Below, one piece after another: positions 13,307 to 19,118 of a DNA stretch of 19,118 nucleotides. The DNA lies in the NCBI GenBank assembly GCA_903872255.1, contig CAIQJW010000081.1:1-19118 (forward strand), given 5' to 3'. Position numbers and translations under genes: made by a program. Position 1 is the first letter of the stretch; every line of letters starts with the position of its first letter. The DNA is from an uncultured delta proteobacterium (GTDB lineage Bacteria; Desulfobacterota; Syntrophorhabdia; Syntrophorhabdales; Syntrophorhabdaceae). The notes under the pieces are model-generated. The model was given only the letters and a program-made list of their open reading frames with translations. It was not told where the DNA came from and searched no databases.

Positions 13307-14935
13307 ATGGGTGTAGCCAAATATACGAAGGATGAAAAAGATCGGATCACCGACGTCGAACTGCAGTCCGGAATACACGTCAAGGCGTGTTACGGGCCCG
13401 AAGACCTCGAGAATGTCGGATTCTCCTACGAGAAGGACCTTGCCCCTCCGGGACAATACCCGTTCACACGGGGCATACACGCGGAAGGGTTCCGCTCGAG
13501 GGCGTGGACGACGCGGCAGTATACCGGTTTCGGCACGCCCGAGGAATCGAATGAACGGTTCAAGCTGATGATACAGCACGGACAGACGGGGCTTAACGTC
13601 GCCTTCGACCTGCCAACGCAAATGGGTTATGATTCGGACGACCCGATGGCAGAAGGGGAGGTCGGAAGGGTCGGGATGGCCATCGACTCACTCCGTGATT
13701 TCGAAATAGCATTCAAAGACATCAATCTTGAAAAGATCGGGTCGGGACTGACGATAAATGCCGTCGCATCGATCATGCTCGCCATGTATCAGGCAGTGGC
13801 CGAAAAATACGGGTTCGACCCGAAGAAGATATCGGCAACACCGCAAAACGATATCCTGAAAGAAATGATCGGCAGGGGCTCGTGGATATTTCCCGTCGAG
13901 CCTGCGGTCAAACTCATCGGGGACACGATAGAATACTCGATGACAACCCTGCCGCGGACAAATCCCGTCAGCATATGCGGATACCATATCCGTGAATCGG
14001 GTGCAACGCCCGCCCAGGAGATCGGCTACGCGATACTCATTGCAAACGCCTATATCGATAACGTGCTCAAGCGCGGATACGACGTCGATGATTTCGTCGG
14101 CCACTTTTCATTTAACCTTAACGTGTTCGGGAATATCTGGGAACAGGTTGCGAAGTTCCGCGCTGCACGCAAGCTCTGGGCGCGTAACCTCAAGGAAAAA
14201 TACGGGGTCAAGAAGGATTCGAACATGTACCTGCGCGGCCTTTTCGGCGGCGGGGGCTACGGCCTTACGAAGGCGCAGCCTGAGAACAATATCATGCGCG
14301 GCGCTTATTACGCCCTGTCCGCGGCGCTTGCTGGGGCCCAGACGATCGCCCTTTGCAGCTACGATGAGGCATACACGATCCCGACGCCGCATTCCGCTAT
14401 CATTTCGCTTCGCACCCTGCAGCTGCTCATGGATGAGATGGGCCTTCGCGACACGGTCGACCCGCTTGCGGGAAGCTATTTTATCGAAACGATCACGAAG
14501 GAAATGGAAGCGAAGATCGAGGAAGAGATGGCCAAGATCGAAAAGATCGGCGGGATCACCCAGGCGGTTTCAACGGGTCACATCCAGCGCCTCGTCTCGC
14601 ACCAGGCATACGAATACGAGAAAGGGCTCCAGTCCGGGGAACTGAAGAAAGTCGGCCTCAACATCCACACGGAAGGCGAGCAGAAGGATGTCGAGCTCCA
14701 CGAATATACGGGCGAATCGGCAGAAAAGCAGATAGCGGCGCTAAAAGAGCTGCGGCGGGAAAGAAGCGACGCCGAAGTTAAGCACACGCTCAAGGAACTG
14801 GAAGCAGGGACGAGAGCGGGCAAGAACGTCATGCCGTACCTTGTCGAATGCTGCAAAGCCTATGCGACTGTCGGAGAAATGACGATGGTTTTCAGGGACG
14901 TGTACGGAGAGTTTCAGGAACCGGGACTGTTCTGA
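13307..14935 (+). CDS. B12-dependent acyl-CoA mutase, large (catalytic) subunit, methylmalonyl-CoA mutase family
   Basis: A 542-residue TIM-barrel subunit without its own B12 domain. It rearranges acyl-CoA skeletons by radical chemistry with adenosylcobalamin. Numbering against Propionibacterium methylmalonyl-CoA mutase from memory, Tyr72 (RQYTGF) matches Tyr89 and Arg190 (KEMIGRG) matches Arg207, the pair that holds the free carboxylate. Gln180 (PQND) matches Gln197 and His227 (GYH) matches His244. Isobutyryl- and hydroxyisobutyryl-CoA mutases change the Tyr/Arg pair, so a dicarboxylyl-CoA is favoured. However, the RTHSQTSGWSLT loop is here RGLFGGGGYGLT (310-321), so His328 and Gln330 are lost, and Asn366 is Cys350; Gln345 and Glu354 (Gln361, Glu370) remain. 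Methylmalonyl-, ethylmalonyl- or another alkylmalonyl-CoA is possible. GGAGG precedes the ATG. Confidence 0.93.
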   Translation: MGVAKYTKDEKDRITDVELQSGIHVKACYGPEDLENVGFSYEKDLAPPGQYPFTRGIHAEGFRSRAWTTRQYTGFGTPEESNERFKLMIQHGQTGLNVAFDLPTQMGYDSDDPMAEGEVGRVGMAIDSLRDFEIAFKDINLEKIGSGLTINAVASIMLAMYQAVAEKYGFDPKKISATPQNDILKEMIGRGSWIFPVEPAVKLIGDTIEYSMTTLPRTNPVSICGYHIRESGATPAQEIGYAILIANAYIDNVLKRGYDVDDFVGHFSFNLNVFGNIWEQVAKFRAARKLWARNLKEKYGVKKDSNMYLRGLFGGGGYGLTKAQPENNIMRGAYYALSAALAGAQTIALCSYDEAYTIPTPHSAIISLRTLQLLMDEMGLRDTVDPLAGSYFIETITKEMEAKIEEEMAKIEKIGGITQAVSTGHIQRLVSHQAYEYEKGLQSGELKKVGLNIHTEGEQKDVELHEYTGESAEKQIAALKELRRERSDAEVKHTLKELEAGTRAGKNVMPYLVECCKAYATVGEMTMVFRDVYGEFQEPGLF

Positions 14936-14990
14936 TACCAACTTCCCGTCATTCCGACTGGGGACAGGAAAGGGTTTAAAGGGGGCAGTT

Positions 14991-17087
14991 ATGGAAGAGA
15001 GGTATTACCGGCTCGGGTGTGATATAGGGGGAACATTCACGGATTTTGTATTGCTTGATGACCGGACGGGGGAGATAAAGACCGGAAAATGCCTTACAAC
15101 GCCGCGTGACCCGTCTGATGCAGTCGAAGAGGGGATACGTGCCCTCGAGCAGACGACGCCCGATTTTGTCGGGAAACTGGACGAACTGATCCACGGAACG
15201 ACGCTTGTCATAAATTCCATCATTGAGAGAAAAGGTGCGAGGACCGGCCTTATTACGACGAAAGGCTTCCGGGATGTCCTCGAGATCGGCCGCGAGATCC
15301 GGTATGCACCGTACGATATATTTGCCGAATTTCCCGAACCGCTTATCCCGAGGAAATACCGCCTCGAGGTTGACGAGCGCGTCCGCAGCGACGGCACGGT
15401 CTTGAAGCCGCTCGATCCCGACAATGCGCGGTCGGTCGTCAGGGCGCTCCTCGTTATGGGTGTCGAGTCCATCGCCGTGTGCCTTCTCAACTCGTTCGAA
15501 AACCCGGTCCATGAGCAGATGATCGAAGAGCTGATCCTGAAGGAAGCCCCCGACATCTCGACATCGATCTCGTACCACGTTCTTCCCCAGATCAAGGAAT
15601 ATGAAAGGACGAGCACGACGGTAACGAACGCTTACGTCAAGCCTCTTACCGGCCGTTATCTGTCCAAGCTGTCCGGACGCCTTCAAACGATCGGTTTCAC
15701 CGGAAAGCTCTTTATCATGCTGTCGTCGGGCGGAGTAACATCCGTCGACACCGCGGCACGGTTCCCCGTCAGGATAATCGAGTCGGGGCCTACGGCGGCG
15801 GTCATAGCAGGCCAGTATTATGGAAAGCATTTCAATATCCCGGAGATGTTCTGCTTTGACATGGGCGGGACAACGGCAAAATCATGCCTCATTCAGAAAG
15901 GCGTGGCCGGTGTCGTGCCCACATTCGAAGTAGGCCGCGTGCAAAGGTTCATGAAAGGAAGCGGGCTCACCATCCAGGTCCCGGTTGTTGACCTCATGGA
16001 GATCGGGGCGGGAGGCGGCTCGATAGCAAAGGTGAGCAGGTTGGGCACGCTCCAGGTCGGCCCCGAAAGCTCCGGCGCCGATCCCGGGCCGATCTGCTAC
16101 GGCAGGGGCGGGACTAACCCGTGCGTGACCGATGCCGACCTCCTCCTTGGATATCTCGACGAGAACTACTTCCTTGGCGGTACAATGAAACTCGACAAGG
16201 AAGGGGCGCGCCGCGGAGTCGAAGAAAAAATAGCGAAGCCGCTCGGCGTTTCATTTATCCAGGCCGTCTGGGGGATCCACGACCTTATAAACGAGACGAT
16301 GGCCGCCGCGGCGAAGACGCATATTGCCGAAAAGGGAGGCAATCCGAAGATCGTGACTATTTCGGCCTTTGGCGGCGCAGGCCCGGTCCATGCATACGGG
16401 TTAGCCACAAAGCTGGGTTCTCCCCGGATGCTGATCCCGCCCAATGCCGGTGTCGGGTCTGCCATGGGATTTTTCACCGCACCGCGTGCGTTTGACCTTT
16501 TGAGAAGCCACAAGGTATCGTTAAGGGACGCCGTGTTTGCCGAGATAGAGGATATTTTCCGTAAACTCGAGGTGGACGCAGGGCAGATACTTAAGAAAGA
16601 GGCAAGCGGGGATGTGATCCGATTTGAAAGGACCGTCGATATGCGGTTTGTCGGCCAGGGTTCGGAGATGAATATCGTAATTCCCAACGGCGATTTTACA
16701 AGGATACAAAGAGCCGATGTCAGGCGCTTCTTTGATGACGCCTACGAGAAACTCTATGGCCGGACATATCCCGACTCGGAGGTCGAGTTCATTAATTTCA
16801 AGGTAAGGGCAAGCCTTCCCGAAAAATTACTGCAGCTGCCGAAGATGGACGGGGCGGGACGGACCCTCGATGGTGCGATCAAGGGCGAGCGGCTTGCGTA
16901 TTCACCGGTATCGAAGGATTTCATTCCCTTTACGGTGTACGACCGCTACAATCTTTTCCCGTCAGCTAAGTTCCCCGGCCCGGCGATAATCGAGGAAAAG
17001 GAATCGACCCTTATCGTGGGGGAAGGCTCCCATGTTTCTGTAGATGATTACGGGTTCCTCTGGATCGAAATGAAGGAGGTGCGCTGA
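14991..17087 (+). CDS. hyuA: Hydantoinase/oxoprolinase family protein A (HyuA-type ATP-binding subunit)
   Basis: A 698-residue protein of HyuA length. It has the ASKHA-type phosphate loop DIGGTFTD (11-18), HGTTLVINSIIERKG (68-82), the second nucleotide motif CFDMGGTTAKSC (288-299), EIGAGGGSIA (337-346), GPESSGADPGPICYGRGG (357-374) and AFGGAGPVHAYG (459-470). The family splits ATP to activate a carbonyl. Known members open hydantoins, 5-oxoproline or caprolactam, or carboxylate acetone or acetophenone. Which reaction applies here is unknown. A G-rich ribosome site precedes the ATG, 55 bases after the mutase gene, the largest gap in the operon. The TGA stop overlaps the hyuB ATG by one base, so the two subunits are surely made together. 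Confidence 0.93.
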   Translation: MEERYYRLGCDIGGTFTDFVLLDDRTGEIKTGKCLTTPRDPSDAVEEGIRALEQTTPDFVGKLDELIHGTTLVINSIIERKGARTGLITTKGFRDVLEIGREIRYAPYDIFAEFPEPLIPRKYRLEVDERVRSDGTVLKPLDPDNARSVVRALLVMGVESIAVCLLNSFENPVHEQMIEELILKEAPDISTSISYHVLPQIKEYERTSTTVTNAYVKPLTGRYLSKLSGRLQTIGFTGKLFIMLSSGGVTSVDTAARFPVRIIESGPTAAVIAGQYYGKHFNIPEMFCFDMGGTTAKSCLIQKGVAGVVPTFEVGRVQRFMKGSGLTIQVPVVDLMEIGAGGGSIAKVSRLGTLQVGPESSGADPGPICYGRGGTNPCVTDADLLLGYLDENYFLGGTMKLDKEGARRGVEEKIAKPLGVSFIQAVWGIHDLINETMAAAAKTHIAEKGGNPKIVTISAFGGAGPVHAYGLATKLGSPRMLIPPNAGVGSAMGFFTAPRAFDLLRSHKVSLRDAVFAEIEDIFRKLEVDAGQILKKEASGDVIRFERTVDMRFVGQGSEMNIVIPNGDFTRIQRADVRRFFDDAYEKLYGRTYPDSEVEFINFKVRASLPEKLLQLPKMDGAGRTLDGAIKGERLAYSPVSKDFIPFTVYDRYNLFPSAKFPGPAIIEEKESTLIVGEGSHVSVDDYGFLWIEMKEVR

Positions 17088-18796
17088 TGGCACGTACATT
17101 CGACCCTATAACACTCGAGATATTGTGGCGGCGTCTTATATCTATCGTTGACGAAGCGGATGGCAGCGTTGCGCGGACAGCATTTTCAAGCCTTCTGCGC
17201 GATGCCCACGATTATACCTGCATGTTCACAGACCGCTTCGGCCGCGAACTGGCACAGGGCAGTTTTGCTACCCCGGGCCAGTCCGGGGCGATGGCGCTCG
17301 GGATCAAGAACCTTGTAAAAAAATATCCGATCGATCATTACAGTCCGGGTGACGCGTTTATAACGAACGACCCATGGGCGCTCGCAGGGCACCTGAACGA
17401 TGTCTGCGTCATGAGCCCGATCTTCTACCAGGATGCATTGGTGGCATTCACCGCCTGCGTGTTTCACCATTCCGACATTGGCGGGCGTGTCGCCTCCGAT
17501 AACCACGATGTCTTCGAAGAGGGGCTTTTCATACCCTTCGTTAAACTCTACGACAGGGGTGTATTGAACGAATCCGTGCTCGACCTTATCAGATGGAACG
17601 TCAGGACACCGGATGAAGTTATCGGCGATATCCGCTCGCAGATCGCGGCAAACCATGTGTGCGGCGAAAAGATATGCCAGATGCTCAAGGAAAGCGGCCT
17701 TGAGAACTTAGACGACCTGGCCGATCAGGTCATCGGACTTACCGAGAAGAGCATGCGGGAAGAGATAGAAAAGATCCCTGACGGTATCTATCGCACGCGC
17801 GGTGTTATCGAGCAGATGAAAGGCAATAGCGATATCATTATCGATGCAAAGGTCGAGATAAAGGGAAGCGATATTATCGTCGACCTTGACGGTTCGTCCG
17901 GCCAGGTGAACTGGGGCGGGAACGTCGTGTACAATTTTACCTTTGCGTATGTTTTCATGGCGATCAAGAGCATGTTTGCACCCGACATACCGAACAATGA
18001 AGGCTGCGCCCGGCCCATCGTATTGACGGCACCCGAGGGTACCGTAATAAACTGCAAGTTCCCTGCGGCCGTGGCGGCCCGGATGGGAGTCGGCCACTTT
18101 CTGACGGAGATCATCTATCGTGCATTATCCGATGTGCTTCCAGAAAAGGTCATTGCAGCGTCGGGAGGAACCCCGGCCGCAATGAACGTCTTTTATGGCA
18201 GGAGAAAAGATGCCAGGCCATGGCACAGCGTTATCATACGGGGCGGAGGCATGGGAGCGGGGGCGCATAATGACGGCAACTACGTTTATATCTTCCCTGC
18301 CAACGGCGCCAATACCCCGGTAGAGATATTTGAAAGCGATACGCCGCTTATTGTCGAGAGCCGTGAGATATTGACCGATTCGGGTGGTATAGGGAGAATG
18401 AAGGGCGGGCTTGGCAAACGGGAGGTTTTCCGGATCCCGGATGACGAGTATTCTCCGATGCCGCCCGTAAACCTCGGCATCCAGGCCGGCCGTTACGTCT
18501 ATCCGGCCGAGGGCCTTTTCGGTGGAAAGGCGGGTGCAAAAGCGCAATTTCTCGTAAACGGCGACCCGGGAAAGTCATACGGCTTGACACAGTTAAAGCC
18601 GGGGGATATCGTAACTATCGATGCCCCTGGCGGCGGAGGCTACGGCCCTCCCGCCGAGCGTGACCCGGCGCTTGTGCTCAATGATGTCATCCAGGGTTAT
18701 GTAAGCATCGACAGCGCGCGGTCGGACTATAAGGTCGCGATCGACCCGGCGGCCCTTGAGGTCGACGAGGAGGAGACCCGAAAACTAAGGCAATAA
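17087..18796 (+). CDS. hyuB: Hydantoinase family protein B (HyuB-type subunit)
   Basis: A 569-residue HyuB of normal length. Family motifs are FDPITLEILWRRL at the N-terminus, a SLLRDAHDYTCMFTD segment (35-49), NDPWALAGHLNDV (94-106), HHSDIGGR (127-134) and the C-terminal APGGGGYGPPAERDP (513-527), followed by DVIQGYVS. It forms the substrate-converting half of a HyuAB complex. Its ribosome site AAGGAGGT is encoded in the last codons of hyuA. No small third subunit (as in acetone carboxylase AcxC) is seen before the ligase gene. Carboxylase or amide/lactam hydrolase activity cannot be separated by eye. Confidence 0.93.
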   Translation: MARTFDPITLEILWRRLISIVDEADGSVARTAFSSLLRDAHDYTCMFTDRFGRELAQGSFATPGQSGAMALGIKNLVKKYPIDHYSPGDAFITNDPWALAGHLNDVCVMSPIFYQDALVAFTACVFHHSDIGGRVASDNHDVFEEGLFIPFVKLYDRGVLNESVLDLIRWNVRTPDEVIGDIRSQIAANHVCGEKICQMLKESGLENLDDLADQVIGLTEKSMREEIEKIPDGIYRTRGVIEQMKGNSDIIIDAKVEIKGSDIIVDLDGSSGQVNWGGNVVYNFTFAYVFMAIKSMFAPDIPNNEGCARPIVLTAPEGTVINCKFPAAVAARMGVGHFLTEIIYRALSDVLPEKVIAASGGTPAAMNVFYGRRKDARPWHSVIIRGGGMGAGAHNDGNYVYIFPANGANTPVEIFESDTPLIVESREILTDSGGIGRMKGGLGKREVFRIPDDEYSPMPPVNLGIQAGRYVYPAEGLFGGKAGAKAQFLVNGDPGKSYGLTQLKPGDIVTIDAPGGGGYGPPAERDPALVLNDVIQGYVSIDSARSDYKVAIDPAALEVDEEETRKLRQ

Positions 18797-18821
18797 ACTT
18801 AAATGCATTGCCTGTATTGCC
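18788..18821 (+). repeat. Overlapping alternative stems between hyuB and the ligase gene
   Basis: AGGCAAT (18788-18794), across the end of hyuB, can pair with ATTGCCT (18807-18813), and the overlapping GGCAATA (18789-18795) can pair with TATTGCC (18815-18821). The two stems are mutually exclusive, each seven pairs. No T-run follows, so it is not a terminator. Confidence 0.3.
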
Positions 18822-18840
18822 ATAACAGGAGGAGATAATA

Positions 18841-19118
18841 ATGGAACGGCCATTCGACAGTAAAGTGAGATCTGAAAAGGAACTGAAACTACTCCAGCTC
18901 AACGGGCTTAAATGGACGGTCGAACACGCATACAACGGTTCCAGCCATTATCGCCGAAAACTTGACGAAGCGGGTATAACACCGGACGGGATAAAATCCC
19001 TCGCTGACATACATAAACTGCCCTTTACAACGAGCAAGGACCTTCAGGAAGGCTACCCTTTTCCGTTAAGGAGCGTGCCCTTCGAAAAGGTCATCCGTAT
19101 CCACGCATCGAGCGGGAC
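18841..19118 (+). CDS. PaaK-like (phenylacetate-CoA ligase family) AMP-forming CoA ligase, 5' part
   Basis: The first 92 codons are in the window; the gene runs off the right edge. The N-terminus has the PaaK-family pattern: LLQLNGLKWTVEHAYNGSSHYRRKL is of the type 'L..L..TV..AY..V..YR..L', then KLPFTTSKDLQEGYPF, VPFEKVIRIHASSG, with the window ending at the start of the ATP phosphate loop (SSGT). These ligases join an aromatic or other carboxylic acid to CoA through an acyl-adenylate. AGGAGGAG at 18827-18834 is a strong ribosome site. The gene follows hyuB by 44 bases in the same operon. It would activate an acid made by HyuAB or an alternative growth substrate. No catalytic residues can be checked here. 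Confidence 0.9.
   Translation, partial: MERPFDSKVRSEKELKLLQLNGLKWTVEHAYNGSSHYRRKLDEAGITPDGIKSLADIHKLPFTTSKDLQEGYPFPLRSVPFEKVIRIHASSG

Noticed and set aside
13901..13915. Lys202 (PVEPAVKL) as a substitution of the substrate-binding Arg207 of methylmalonyl-CoA mutase
   Set aside because: Counting from Tyr89 puts Arg207 in the KEFMVRN segment, which here is KEMIGRG with Arg190, so the arginine is conserved.
1..19118. CRISPR arrays, tRNA or rRNA genes, insertion sequences, phage or toxin-antitoxin genes
   Set aside because: No repeat-spacer pattern, transposase-like protein, terminal repeats or RNA gene signature was seen in either strand.

Overview
The window looks like a catabolic gene cluster from a strictly anaerobic bacterium. 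The evidence is an oxygen-sensitive type of Fe-S/flavin dehydratase (AbfD/HpaB superfamily), a B12-dependent acyl-CoA mutase with separate large and small subunits, acyl-CoA dehydrogenases wired to an ETF/FixCX electron branch, and a TRAP transporter. Gene order and protein style resemble syntrophic or sulfate-reducing 'deltaproteobacterial' degraders such as Syntrophorhabdus-like lineages. That taxonomic guess is inference. Coding DNA is GC-rich. The one AT-rich stretch, about 4070-4200, is the main regulatory region.

Layout: (1) 1-786, +, the 3' end of an AbfD-like gene, closed by a strong hairpin terminator at 812-850. (2) 872-3806, -, a three-gene TRAP transporter (dctP, dctQ, dctM in transcription order), with a hairpin and an operator-like palindrome between dctP and dctQ. 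(3) 3807-4281, a 475-base divergent control region. (4) 4282-19118 and beyond, +, one tightly packed run of 14 genes: family III CoA-transferase, meaB-type GTPase, two paralogous acyl-CoA dehydrogenases, etfB, etfA, fixC, fixX, a GntR/FCD regulator, B12-binding mutase subunit, mutase catalytic subunit, hyuA, hyuB and the 5' end of a PaaK-like CoA ligase. Gaps are at most 55 bases and several genes overlap by 1, 4 or 16 bases.

How it may work together (inference): the TRAP system imports an organic acid, probably a carboxylate, and the CoA-transferase or the ligase activates it. The B12 mutase, protected by the MeaB GTPase, rearranges the carbon skeleton. The dehydrogenases oxidise the acyl-CoA, and electrons leave through EtfAB to FixC/FixX and probably the quinone pool. 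HyuAB would supply an ATP-dependent carboxylation or ring-opening step. The mutase keeps both residues that hold the free carboxylate of methylmalonyl-CoA, so a dicarboxylyl-CoA substrate is favoured, but its coenzyme-side loop is unlike classic methylmalonyl-CoA mutase.

Regulation: an identical 16-base palindromic site occurs just downstream of the predicted promoter of the 14-gene run and again in front of dctQ. A related 10-base palindrome overlaps the -10 of a candidate promoter for dctP. These fit the GntR/FCD repressor encoded inside the operon and would tie transporter and pathway into one regulon. No rRNA, tRNA, CRISPR array, insertion sequence or phage gene was seen.
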